64,000 nt of DNA. Source: Malus domestica (Eukaryota > Streptophyta > Magnoliopsida > Rosales > Rosaceae). A program made the position numbers and the translations under genes. Positions 10,425 to 23,100 of this stretch are shown here, piece after piece. Numbering within the stretch: position 1 is the first letter of the stretch; each line of letters opens with the position of its first letter. The notes under the pieces were generated by a model. The model worked only from the letters and a program-made list of their open reading frames with translations. It did not search any database and was not told the DNA's origin. The stretch spans positions 10,062,501 through 10,126,500 of the forward strand of contig NC_091672.1 in assembly GCF_042453785.1 (NCBI RefSeq). Direction: 5' to 3'.

Positions 10425-13400
10425 TGGAAATGTGCCCTAAAACCAATCATATGATGATACTTTACGGACATTTCACATGTTAAACTAATCTAGTTTAACT
10501 ATAAAGGGCAAAGATTATTGTTTGAGCCGTCTCATATAAATGTTATATGCTTAAACGATAAAGTCCAAGGAATATGTGATTGGGAGAATGCGATCTAAAA
10601 AAGTTAGATTCATGAGACCATTCTTTCATAGACACATCCTAAACGTTCCTGATCATAGGATTGCCAATTGGGCATTGACAGTCCGTTAAGATCAGTACGT
10701 ATTGTGTCTTCTCTCAGGGAGAGTGACTAGTCTCGAGTCATTGGTGTGTGTGACATCAAGACAAGTATGTAGGTGCTCAATAGAGAATGAGTTCACTGAA
10801 CACGATCAATGAAGAGTTCTCATATTCATGTCACATGAGAACTCATGGTTGGGATAATGCAAAGTAGTCCTTTGACCTGAGGCATCACAGTTGTCTTGTG
10901 GTTAAGTCCTTGATCTTTGATTATGTCAAAGTCACCCCATCGGGGTGTCCACGGCATCATTGGGGTTAAGCCACTTAGTCATGGAGACAAGTGAATGTGC
11001 AACAAGGGATCTCCAACCTTCAAATGGTTTGAGGGAGAATACTCTATGATATGATTTAGAACCTCTGGCCAGAGTATGAATGAGATTTAGGAATGCGTTC
11101 CAAATCACATTCAAGGTAATCATATAAGCACACGAATCACATTGGATAGTAGACATGAATAAATAAACTATCAAACCAAACAATGTGGTCAAGAGTATTA
11201 GATTAGAGAAAAACCGTATTGCATTTGTAATCCTAAACTGAATAGGTTCTCCACCTCTTCTGATTAGCTTGTGTAACCATGATATGCTGCTAGGTGTCAC
11301 TCTTGGTTTGTGGAAGCCCTAAACATGTATAATCACTAAAGGGAGAATTGAAAGTAAGTTTCAATTCACAAGCGATTTGAAAGAGTTTGAATCGCCCACT
11401 GCCTCGCTAAAAGGAACCTAATGGATCGTACACCGTGTAAGGTGGAGATTGAAGAAACAATGGAGATGAGTAAGAATAATTAAATGGTTTAATTATTTAT
11501 GGCAAGGATTAATTAATATGTTAATTAATCAAACGAATATGTTCGTTAAAGACCTCGGGATAGTTTTGGACCTTAAGGCCCAATGGGCTTCGAACGTCAA
11601 GCCCATTGACTTAAGTTGTATGACAACTTAATGACTAAATGTTCACAAAGGCCCAAACAACCCAAATACACCCTAAGGCCGGCCATATTGTTAAGGGTAG
11701 TGAACTTGGACTTATTTACAAGTTTGCCACTCAAATGAATAAAGGTATAAATATGACTTTATAGCCAAAATTCATTTAGGGTTTTTTTTTAGAGAAAATT
11801 GGTGAGAACTTGTCTCTCCTTTTCTCTCTAAAGAGGCCGGCCCCTTGGAGGGTATATCTAGCCGTACTAACTACTCCAAGGTCACTCATTTCTTCTCCAA
11901 CTAACCTTGGTGAAGAGACTTAGAGGTTCTCAATTTTGGGAACTTGGAGAAACCTATTCTTCCATCCAAATCCATAGATTTTAGATGCAAGGAATGAAGG
12001 CCCTCTCTTTGGGTGATTAGCCTTTGCTTATGCAAAGAGGAATCTACAAAGGTATATATTTCTCAACTCACTTTGATTTGAGTTGAGTATTGGTTCACCA
12101 ATCTACTAGGCTTTGAATTTCATGGTTAATGTTTTGTTTTTAAGTGCATGCAAGCATGATTCCGCCTTTTAATTGTTAATAGCATGCTATAGATGTTGCT
12201 TAAATGAACATGTTTTCACAAAATATTCCTTCAATAGGAGCATATTTATGCGACTTAGTTAGCTTGTTCTTGTGCATTTATGTTGTTATTTCTTAGTTAA
12301 TTTAGTATTTCAAGCCATTTTCGTGTGTTTGTAGGTCCAAAAGGGTTAAAGAGGCAAAGAAGTGCATTTTGGAGCTTTTTGGAGCAGTTTTGAGCTTGGA
12401 ATGAAGATCACATGCATGGAACAGGGTGGATGGACGAATTTGAAGATCAAAAGAGGCTAGGATTATGATAAAGTTATGAAGAAATTAATTCAAGAAAAGT
12501 AAAGGATGCAGCAATAAAGAAGGAATGTTAGTCAAGTTACCTTATTTGGTCCTAACCTTTCCTAATCCTTCACCATTTAATTTCCAGCTGCAAAAGAGGA
12601 TCCTTAATTACTGTAGGACACTTAAATCATGATTCTAGAAGACCTAAACCCATTCCTATAGGATGTCGCACCTACCTCTTGAACTTTCCCTCCTTGCCGC
12701 ACAAAGGACATTCACTTTCCTATTTTCCTTACAACAAACCACATTCCCTTTCTCTCTAGGGTCTACCACAACTCCCTTTCCCTTTCCCTCTTGGATTCTG
12801 ATTTTAGTTAGCCTTTTTCCTTGTGGATTTAAAGTAAAAACTATTTCCTAAATTTATTAGGGCAAAAACCCTATTTCCCTATTATTTATACATTGTGCGA
12901 CACAAAAGGGAGGGGAACCACTCTCTCCACCATTCAACCACATTCCATCCTTCACCATAACTCACCTACATCCATCCACCATCAGAATTTATCACTCAAA
13001 CCTTTACCCATACCTTGTGTCGCAGCAAAGATGAAGAAAAAGGACCCTTTGAGTGCTTGTTATTCAAGTTTGGATTGCTGGATCATTCTTAGGTGTAATC
13101 TATCTTTTGTTTTCAATGTTTAAGTTTATTTATCTTTGTTTTACAAACATGAGGAGCTAAACTCGTTTTAGCTAGGGGAAAATTCAAAGCCATGAACATA
13201 TTTGCAATATGAATTGATTACTTCTAGTTGTGATTTCATAAATTGAGAATGCAATTTGCTTAACTGTTTTATTCAAAACTTATTCTTGTTTGTGGATTAA
13301 GGATGCATACTTAGTTTGCATGCATGAATTTGATGCTAGAATATAAGGGAGTTTCACATAATCGTTACAAACTTATATTCACAAGTAGTGAAGGTCGCTG

Positions 13401-14164
13401 GTCACGATCGCGTTAAGTTAAATTCCTGGCATGAGTATCATGATGTCATAGTTATGAATGCTTTGTCAATGCTTATGATTTTCATAGAGTTTAATGATCT
13501 TTGATTGTATCTCTATTATGATGTGCATGTAGGGGACTATTGAAGAATAATTTGGGTTGATGATGCGTATCCTATCCAATTCAATGATTTAAGGAAAATC
13601 TGAGGGTTAATTAGTGATGGCACGGTTAATCTGGGGCATTGTCATTCATGGTTTATCGAAAAAGCAATTGGAGATCGATTTGTATGCAAGTGTGTCATGT
13701 GTGGAGAAGGACCCTCTAGCTAGCCCATCATCCATTTAATTCACCAAATTCGTCCAACTTTGTTTAAGTCTTTAACTCACTTGTTTTCACTTTAATTTCG
13801 TCTAAAACCCAATCCCCTTTACTTTAGAGTGTTAACTAGTTAGAATCTGTCCAACTTGAGTCTTTTATTGTTTTGAGTCAAATTAAAGTTAGAATTCGTC
13901 CAAATAACTCCCTAGAGTCTGTTTTGAGTCTATTTGCTTGCTTTGTGCTTTTTTGAGTCATTCTAGTTAGTTTTGAGTCTTTTCAGTTTGTTTTGAGTTC
14001 TTTGAGTCTAGTTAAGTGTTTTTAGCCTAGTTTTGTGTTTTTGAGTCAGTTTAGAGTAGATTAGCAATCCCTCATAATCCCCAGCTTAGAACGATCCCTA
14101 CTTGCATACATACTACAATTTTTAATAAGAGGGTTTAATTTGTGTGCTAATTTTTATCACATCA
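10425..14164. mobile_element. Solo LTR (gypsy-like), split near its left end
   Basis: The LTR opens TGATAGGAGCATATTTATG (counting across the nested insertion) and ends TTTTTATCACATCA. Its 3' part (CCCAGCTTAGAACGATCCCT, then ACTACAATT) looks like LTRs of large plant gypsy elements (Tat/Athila type). Flanking pentamers are ACGAA (10420-10424) and ACGGA (14165-14169), a target duplication with one change. Its own length is about 1.93 kb after removing the nested LTR. Open frames at 12663-13123 are chance frames in the LTR. Confidence 0.7.
10432..12233. mobile_element. Nested solo LTR, 1802 bp, with 5-bp target duplication
   Basis: The LTR starts TGTTGGAAATGTGCCC at 10432 and ends ATATTCCTTCA at 12233. 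It is flanked by perfect ATAGG repeats at 10427-10431 and 12234-12238. It landed seven bases inside the left end of another LTR. No internal domain remains, so it is a product of LTR-LTR recombination. A Copia origin is likely from the TGTTGGAA start but not proven. It contains duplicated TTAATTAAT-type runs near 11500 and no gene. Confidence 0.85.
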
Positions 14165-14259
14165 ACGGACCACATTCAGAGAACATTGAGCATGGGCACA
14201 TCTCATGGAGCAAAGCACTTCTTGGAAAAATCGCGGCATAGGAAAAGTAAACCCCAACA
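14165..14259. other. Low-copy-looking fragment (right part)
   Basis: This appears to be the continuation of 10262-10424 across the LTR insertion. The plus-strand text reads on as GPHSENIEHGH and SWSKALLGK. It is bounded on the right by the CACTA terminus at 14260. No gene is identified. Confidence 0.3.
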
Positions 14260-17200
14260 CACTACTATAAAAGAGGCTATCACTGGCGGTGTAAAAACAG
14301 ACAATAAAACCCAATTACTGTCGGATTTTTGGTAAAAATCTGACATAAAGTTATGCAATGTTGAATAGGTGAAGCGACACCATTGCTACCGTCACCAAAA
14401 GGGTATTGACGTTGGTTAGTCCCCTTAATCCGCCACCAAGAAGCAAAATAATATAAAATAAAAAAGAACAACATTGTTGCTTAAAAGCGACGTCCAACAT
14501 TATGTCGGTTAGAAGCGACGTTAAGTTCTGACATGATGGTGGTTCTAAGCGACGTCAAGCAACAATTAAAGAATTAAAATATCAAACCTATTGTCAGTCC
14601 TAACCGACATCACATAAGAGTTAAACAAATAAAATACTCAAACTACTGTCGGTTTTAACCGACATTACATAACATATGAATACATAAAATAATTATTATG
14701 TTGTCGTTCATAAACGACACCAAATATATTAATAATAAAAATATATCTTTTTCCATTTTTAATTAATAATAATTAAAATAAATTATATAACAATAAATCC
14801 CACCATATGTCAATGAAAAAACAAACAATTTTAAGCAAACTTCATATTAAAAATAAATTTTCTACCAACTATATATTAAATTTAAAATATACAAATTCTT
14901 CCCAAACTCTTGCAAAAGATTTTGAATCGGTTGTGTGGTTCATAGTTTTTAACTGCCAATTATGCTTATTTTTTTCGGCATAAAAGAATTTATTAGACAA
15001 ATTTCAAGGTAAAATAAAATAAATCATGAAACATTTACCTTTGTTTTTTCTTTATTCCAGTATGCCACTATCGAAATAATTCTGTAATCTCTAACCTCTG
15101 CCGCTACATGTTTTGAAAACGCACTAGAATTATAATAATGCATTTTCCAGACGAATCAAACGAACAAGGATGTTCTTTCCAATTCGGAATTGAGGGTCCG
15201 CATCTCTGTTGAGTTGATCCTTATAAATACAGAAAAAACAATTAAAAACCAAGAATCAAAAATAAATTTTCAATTTAAGCATAAAACTAGTTAGAATACA
15301 AAACAGAAACTAAAATTAATAATCATAATAATTTAAAAATGAACCACCTTCGAGCTCTTCCTCTTTGAATTGGAGTTCCTCAAAAAGTTGATCTTCAAAA
15401 TGGTGATCCATAGAAAATCGGGAAGGAGAAGAGGAAAAACAAAAAAGGAGGAAGAAAGGGACGCACGGATGAAATGGGGAAGGAGAAGAAGAAAGACTAA
15501 AATCAGGGGAGAAACGAAAGCACGGATGAAATGGGAAAGAGAGGGGTTTAAATATGGGTACTTAGTTGGCGTCGGTTTAAACCGACATTAATTGACTGAC
15601 GTCGAATTAAATGTAAATGGCGTCGATTTTAACCAACCCCAACCTGACACACTTTACTGATATTCACATCGAGTTAAATGAACCAGTCAACTTTTTAACA
15701 CTCTTTATTGAAAATATGGCGTCGGTTTAAATTGATGTTGGTGTCGGTCTTAACCAACACCAACTTCTGAGACACTTTTTGAAATTCATGTAGCGTCGGT
15801 TTAATGAAACTTGTGTCGAATTAAAAGATGATAACGTCGGTTAAAACTGACACTAAGTCTGAGAATACATTTCCTCTGCAAAACAAGTAGAAAATTTCCC
15901 ACCTAATATTTCAAATTATCCATCCATTTCCCGCCTAATGTTTATCCATCCATTTCAAATTATGTGATATAGCATTTTAAGATTTTAATAAATAATATTT
16001 AACTTGAATAAAATAAGTAATAAAAAACATAAATATAATTTTATTATAAAATATCATCACATACTAATTGAAACATAGTCTAATTAATACTTAAAATATA
16101 TAAAATAATTAGTATCAGTTTTAAATTGAAGATCAAATTCATTCATAAATATAATTTTATTATAAAATATCAGTGTAAATATTTTAAATTGAAGATCGAA
16201 TTCATTCATTGTATTCATATAGGGTCAAGGAGTGTAGCTATAAAAAAATAATCAAAATCAGAGTTAAAATAACCGTTAAATCATGATTTTTTGTTTTATA
16301 ACCGTCGAAAAGTTTTGTCCCATTACTTGATCTCTGAATGTTTGTTTTTTGCAATTTTTGGCGTATGCGATCTCGAAGTATATACAAACATGTTTGATGG
16401 TTGGATTGTTGAAACTAGTTTCGTTGAATGCGTATCCCATCAAAACAATAGATTCACTAACACTTGAGAGTTTATTCATGCTTTCATTAAGTATAACATA
16501 AGATTTTGTGGTATCCACTAGTGTTAATATTTTAAATTGATGATCGATTTCATTCATTGTATTCATATAGGGTCAAGGAGTGTAGCTATAAAAAATAATC
16601 AAAATCGGAGTTAAAATAACCGTTAAATCGTGATTTTTTGTTTTATAACCATCGAAAAGTTTTATCCCGTTACTTGATCTCTGAATGTTTCTTTTTTGCA
16701 ATTTTTGGCGTATGCGATTTCGAAGTATATACAAACATATTTGACGGCTGGATCGTTGAAACTAGTTTCGTAGAATGCGTATCCCATCAAAACAATAGAT
16801 TCACTAACACTTAAGAGTTTATTTATACTTTCATTAAGTATAACATAAGATTTTGTGGTATCCACTAGTGCAAATATTTTAAATTGAAGATCGAGTTCAT
16901 TCATTGTATTCATATAGGATCAAGGAGTGTAGCTATAAAAAATCATCAAAATCAGAGTTAAAATAACCGTTAAATCGTGATTTTTCGTTTATAACTGTCG
17001 AAAGTTTTGTCCTATTACTTGATTTTTTAATGTTTGTTTTATGTAATTTTTGGCATATGCGATCTCGAAGTATATACAAACATGTTTGACGGTTGGATCG
17101 TTGAAACTAGTTTCATAGAATGTGTATCCCATCAACCATCGAAAAGTTTTGTCCCGTTACTTGATCTTTGAATGTTTGTTTTTTGCGATTTTTGACATAT

Positions 17201-18090
17201 GCGATCTCGAAGCATATACAAACAAGTTTGATGGTTGGATCGTTGAAATTAGTGTCGTAGAATGTGTATCCCATCAAAACGATAGATTCACTAACACTTG
17301 GAGTTTATTTATACTTTCATTAAGTATAACATAAGATTTTATGGTATCCATTAGTGTAAATATTTTAAATTGAAGATCAAATTCATTCATTGTATTCATA
17401 CAGGGTCAAGGAGTGTAGCTGTAAAAAAATCATCAAAATCGGAGTTAAAATAACCGTTAAATCGTGATTTTTCGTTTATAACCGTCGAAAAGTTTTGTCC
17501 GTTTAATTGATCTCTGAATGTTTGTTTTTTGCGATTTTTGGCCTATGCGATCTCGAAGTATATACAAACAAGTTTGACGGTTGTATCATTGAAATTAGTT
17601 TCGTAGGATGCATATCCCATCAAAACGATAGATACAATAACACTTAAAGTTTATTTATACTTTCATTACGTATAACATAAGATTTTGTGTTCCCACCACA
17701 TTGTCACATATATTCTTCTCAATATGCATAACATCAAGATTGTGTCAAATCAACAGATGCCTCAAATAAGGAAGAGAAAACACGAGGAGGGTATCCACCA
17801 GTCGTCACCTAAAACTGACATTGTTTTCAAAATATTTTAAAAAATTGAAACCGATGTCGGCTACAACAGACACCGGCTTTGAAAATATTTGTTTAAACCG
17901 ACGCTAACATTATGTTAGTTACAACCGACACCGGGTTTCAAAATTTTTAATAAAAATTAAAACCTATGTCGGCCACAACCAACACTGTCTTTGAAAATAT
18001 TTAAAAACTATCATTAGTGTCGCCCAGAACCGACACCAATTATCTTTTAACCGACGCTAACGTTATGTCGGTTAAAAGCGACACAGTTTT
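14260..18090. mobile_element. CACTA (En/Spm)-like element, right end not found
   Basis: The left end CACTACTATAAAAGAGGCTA at 14260 is a typical CACTA terminus. Subterminal DNA at 14280-15860 and 17800-18085 is full of GTCGGTT...AACCGAC(A) palindromes in both orientations, the usual subterminal transposase-binding layout of this superfamily. No transposase frame survives. The interior holds a purine-rich stretch (15370-15560), AT-rich sequence and a tandem array. No CTTTTATAGTAGTG-like right end is visible, so the element is truncated or its end has decayed. Confidence 0.7.
16190..17690. repeat. Tandem array, unit about 348 bp
   Basis: The marker GGGTCAAGGAGTGTAGCT recurs at 16222, 16570, 16917 (as GGATCAAGG) and 17403, giving spacings of 348, 347 and 486. 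The long last spacing contains an internal partial re-duplication starting near 17134 (CATCGAAAAGTTTTGTCC). That makes about four units in total. Reading frames at 16276-16566 and 16662-16913 are the same shadow frame in successive units, not genes. Confidence 0.9.
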
Positions 18091-19465
18091 TTTTTTTTTA
18101 ATGTAGACAAGAAAATTAATTTTTTCTTACCTAGAAACAACAAGAAGATGAAGCAAGCAACGAAAGACGATCCTTTGCACAAGCAAGATGTAGAAGATAG
18201 CTAGATGAGAGGGGAACAAATATCCTCTAAACTTTCTCTCTCTCTTGTAGGGTAGAATAAATTGCTCTCCAAAGTTGATTTAATAATTCACTTAAGGTGG
18301 ACTTAAATAGGCTTTGAGAGTGTTGATTCACAAAACCGGAGGGGTCTTGGAACAACGTAAATCCGATCGTGAATCTGCAAGAAAGTAAATAACACAAGAT
18401 GTATCGTGGTTCACCCCAATGTTTGGGCTACGTCCACACTGATATTGTATTTCTCTAAGAGGATTGTGAGGGAGAGAGAGAGCCTCTGTAATGAGAGTGA
18501 GGCTTTGAGAAGGTGAGAGTCATGCCTAAGAATTGGTCTCCCCTAATGAGGAGAGTGAGGAGTCCTTTTATAGAATAAGGGATTCTCACTTATTACATAT
18601 TTGCCCCTTCCTTTATTACATAATTACATTTGACTCATCCGAGTATTTATACGAGATCTAAATACGGAGGCCCTAAGTATGGTACAAACAAAGAGAAATT
18701 TATTTCCCATTCCTATAAGGATCTAATTGCTTATTAAAGAGGGAATCTACATCAAAATAGGAAGCAGTCCTAAGTTTCCTAAAGCAAGAAAATCTCTACA
18801 CCTGTTACCTTTTTCTATAAGCAGCCCAACAGGTGTAGGGGCATTTGTGGAGCCAAAAATAATCACAAGGTAACACGTAGATCTTTGGATAAAAAAGGAC
18901 AAAAATACCCTTAAGGCACATCGAGATTCCTACGCGCGAGCAGCGGGCAATCATCCCTCAACCAAGTCAAAAGTGCCCAAAATAGGTAACAATTCAAAAC
19001 CTGTTTTGTCCATCCTCATCAAATCCTCTCCACAATGTAACTCCCAAATCATTCCCTTTTATTATATTAACTAGGTAATCAATTAGGCAATTATTCTATT
19101 AATTGGCTAATTAATTAGTTAATTATTCAATTATGCACAATTAAACACAAATCAAGAACCTAGCCCACAAAGAGAGCCAAGTGGCCGGTCCTCTCTCACC
19201 CAAGGAGGCTGGCCACACCCCTATAAAAGCCTTCTCATTCTCTCCAAAACTCAATTCCAATTCTATTTGCTAAATTCTCAAAATTCTCCAAACATTTTTC
19301 CCTCAAATTTCTAACTTTGGCATCGGAGGTTCTTTAGCCAAAGCTCCCCCCAATTCATCGTAGGCGCGTGAGGCTCTTGGCCTTGACCTAAGATGTTATT
19401 TGTTTTGTAGATGCAATTTTGTCCAAGATCAAAGAGGAAGCAATTTGCATCCATATATATATATA
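18091..19465. other. Repeat-like spacer, no gene
   Basis: The stretch includes a GA-rich segment around 18470 and a segment (18290-18900) containing TGTATCGTGGTTCACCCCAA and CCTTTTATAGAATAAGGG. This resembles LTR or TRIM leader DNA, but no terminal pairs or target duplications were found. 19060-19150 is rich in AATTAATTAG. No coding evidence. Confidence 0.4.
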
Positions 19466-19469
19466 TATG

Positions 19470-19501
<32 letters not shown>

Positions 19502-19513
19502 TGTATATGTATA
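19458..19513. repeat. (TA)n and (TATG)n microsatellite
   Basis: A TA run passes into about ten TATG units and a TATATG tail. Confidence 0.93.
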
Positions 19514-19559
19514 TTACATTTTTCACACTTCTACATTAATTAATATTTATGTGATACTT

Positions 19560-19775
19560 GAAAGACAATATGTTTTTATGTTTTGAAGTAATTTAAATAT
19601 ATTTTCCTTAACGGATAACGGATCGAGTTATATTGCTATGAATATTAACGTGTCAAATTTAGGTTGGATCGTATTATCCATTTATTTAACAGATGTTACA
19701 TGACATAATTCATTAAGATATCGAATAAAACACAAAAACGAGCACAAAAAAACATAATACGAACGCAATGTCTAA
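19560..19775. mobile_element. hAT-like remnant, second copy
   Basis: It resembles 40-256 of the window in order and wording: TGTTTTTATGTTTTGAAG, TTCCTTAACGGATAACGG, a CATTAAGATATCG block, then the end CGAACGCAATGTCTAATT. It has diverged more than the other two copies and no boundaries with a target duplication can be set. It ends about 350 bp upstream of the PRP4 start codon. Confidence 0.5.
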
Positions 19776-20121
19776 TTGACGTTGCTTGAGTAGTTGCATC
19801 TTATTTTAGCAAGCGGGGATAATTTTGGAAAACGCAAACCTAGAGAGAATAGATTTTTATTTTATTTTATTTTATATTTAAAATTAGAAGAAGAATTGGG
19901 ATTTAGGAACCCTCCGGCCTTCACCGCTCAGCTTACCCCTCTCTCTCTCTCTCTCGCTCTCGCGATTCTCATCGCATCTGAGTAGCCCAGCCAGTCCTTT
20001 ATTCAGCTAGCTACGTCCCTGGTTTCTCACATTGCGCTGCGCACCAACTGTTTGTTTATATGTCTCACTGAGAAAAACAAAAGACAGAGAAAGTAATTCC
20101 TCTTGAGGTATCGAGATTGCT

Positions 20122-23100
20122 ATGGAGGAGGAGAAACCTCTATCAACTTTACCGGAGCCATCTGTTGCAGCAGTCCCAATTGCTCCAGTCCGCGCTCCTC
20201 CCCTCAGACCGCCGCCGCCAGTAAATGGGGAAGCCAGGACGAGCACAAGTGACTCCGATGATTCCGACTCGGAGGAGCCTCCACGAGCTACCGGCGTTTC
20301 GGGTGGGGAGTACGAGATATCGGAAGAGAGCAGAGTGGTGAGAGAGCGGCAGGAGAAAGCAATGCAGGAACTGCTGATGAAGCGCCGTGCTTCTGCTCTT
20401 GCTGTTCCCACCAACGACATGGCCGTGAGGGCTCGTCTTCGGCGGCTCGGCGAACCCATTACTCTCTTCGGGGAGAGAGAGATGGAAAGGCGAGACAGGT
20501 TGAGGATGATCATGGCGAGGCTGGATTCGCAAGGGGAGTTGGAGAAGTTGTTGAAAGTTCATGAGGAGGAGGAGGCTGCAGCTTCTACTGCTGCAGTGGA
20601 GGATGGTGATGATCAAATTATTCAGTACCCTTTTTACACTGAAGGGTCCAAAGCTTTGTTGAATGCTAGGATTGACATTGCCAAGTACTCCATTAGGAGG
20701 GCGGCCTTGCGGCTCGAACGGGCTCGAAGAAAGAAGGACGACCCAGATGAGGATATGGATGCAGAGTTGGACTTGGTTTTGGAGCAGGCAAAAAGTTTGG
20801 AACTTGATTGCAGTGAGATTGGGGATGATAGGCCACTTTCGGGTTGTTCTTTCTCACATGATGGGCAACTGCTTGCCACTTGGTATGTATATCCTTGCCT
20901 CTCTTTTATGTATAATTGAATTGCAAATTTAATTGATTGCTAAGTTTGATAATTTATGGTTTATTCCCTGCTATAATGCTATTTGATTTTCGAGGACTAT
21001 GGCTATCTTGAGTTGAGAGGTAAACATGTCAGTATACTGTATAAGTCAAGAAAAAAAGGTTTCATCCTTTTCGTATTAAGATTCTATTGCTAACTAGGTG
21101 TAGGAGGGTGGTCATGATTTATTTCCTTTGCTAGTGTTGTAGGTTTTGTGAGACTATACTATTGTATGTACAAGAGGTTGAATTAATTTTTCTTGTGTTG
21201 TTTTGCTTTTGTCAGTGCTATAAGTGGAGTGGCCAAGTTGTGGAGCATGCCTGAAGCAAAGAAGGTTACCACTTTAAAGGGACACACAGAGCGACTGACT
21301 GATGTTCAGTTTTCTCCTGTGCATAACCTCTTAGCAACTGCCTCTGCTGACCGGACTGCAAGGTTGTGGAACACAGAAGGAACTCAGCTGTTGACATTTA
21401 AGGGCCATTTGGACCGTCTGGCACGAATTGCCTTCCATCCATCAGGTAAGTACTTGGGTACGACTAGCTTTGACCAGACTTGGAGGTTATGGGATGTAGA
21501 AACTGGTGAAGAGTTGCTTCTACAAGAAGGTCACAGTAGGAGTGTCTATGGGATAGACTTCCATCCTGATGGATCATTGGTGGCATCCTCTGGACTGGAT
21601 GCACTTACTCGTGTTTGGGACCTCCGTACTGGTAGAAGTATTCTTGCCTTGGAAGGCCATGTCAAGAAAGTGAGACTCTAAGTTTTATCTACTATTATTT
21701 GAGGACTATTAATTATAATTTTTTATTGTTCATGATTCATTCATGTATTTGGCTATCTTTCAGGTTCTTGCACTCAGTTTCTCAGCAAATGGCTATTATT
21801 TAGCCACTGGGGGTGAAGACAACACTTGCAGAATATGGGATTTGAGAAAAAAGAAATCCATATACACCATTCCAGCACATTCCAATCTCATATCACAGGT
21901 CAAATTTGAGCCACAAGAGGGATATTTCCTTGTAACTGCTTCATATGATTTGACAGCAAAGGTATACGTCTTTTCAGACCCTTGATTTCTAAATTGATAA
22001 CGAGTTGTAGTTATTATTTGTTATTACTATTTTGTTTGTTTCACATCTTGACTATGAAATATTTCATCTTTGCCAGATATGGTCAGCCCGAGATTTTAAG
22101 CCTGTCAAGACGCTTTCTGGACATGAAGCAAAAGTTACATCTTTGGATATTTCTGGAGGTAAGTTTCCTCGTCCAAGTCATGCAATTCTTTTTCATTATT
22201 ATTTCTTGTTTCACCAACCTAAGTATGCTGGGACTTTATTGATAAAAAGTATGGATGGATCTTTTGGGTGTATGACTGTATCATGGCATAGTTCTAAGTG
22301 TAATAAGATATTGATGGGTGGAACGAAGTGGGGCAGGCAGAGCTGTGAACATATCTCACCTTTTGGTATGTGTAATGTACACCTTTTGATATATATTGTG
22401 TACATATGTGACATATAGGCACTCTTACATTTTTCACCCGTTCCTAACTTTGTACTATATTAGGTCGGTACTTTTTTTCTCCCTTATATAGTAGGTTCAG
22501 ACTTTCTTCTGTGTACCACTGCAATCTGACCTTGTCATCGTGTGTTGACTTCACCAAGTTAGACCATCTCCAAAGGAGATGTCAAATTTTAAACATAAAA
22601 TTTAAATTTGATGGCCTATGTGGCACTCTGACATCTTTCTAAGTTTTTCTCTCCACCCGATATGTCAAATTAAAATATTATTTTATTATATTATTTCTTT
22701 TCATAATTTCTGTTTTATAATTACAAATTTGATTACATTAATTTCTTTTTGTTATTTTATTCCATTATTTTATTTTCATAATTTCCCAGATAGCATTTAC
22801 AGCAGAATGGGCATCTGAATTGATACCCAAGACATAAAAAACTGAGGCTTCTGAGCTGCAAAGTTATTTAAATCAGCTCGATAAGTTTGATACCTATATA
22901 ACTTCAAGCCGTCTGGTTTTCTTCTTTTCTTTTAAATTGGATTCGAAAAAAATTGAATCGATACAATTTCGCATAGCCTCTTCCCTTTGATTCAAATGCA
23001 TTGCAAGATTCAACGGTCAAATATTCAGTACTCAAATACACACCAAATCCTAAAACCCATTTGCGAAAAAGCTCCATAGGCCTATCAAGAAGAAAATGAG

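Noticed and set aside
12663-13123. Two plus-strand open frames with Pro/Ser/Phe-rich text
   Set aside because: They are inside a solo LTR with no domain, and similar frames are common in such LTRs.
16190-17690. Regular long repeats that could suggest a CRISPR array or gene duplication
   Set aside because: The unit is about 348 bp with no short repeat/spacer alternation, in plant DNA. The repeated open frames are the same frame in successive tandem units.
20007-20879. Antisense frames of 81-168 aa opposite PRP4 exon 1
   Set aside because: Shadow frames of a GC-rich exon. The sense strand has the recognised PRP4 domains and splice-compatible ends.
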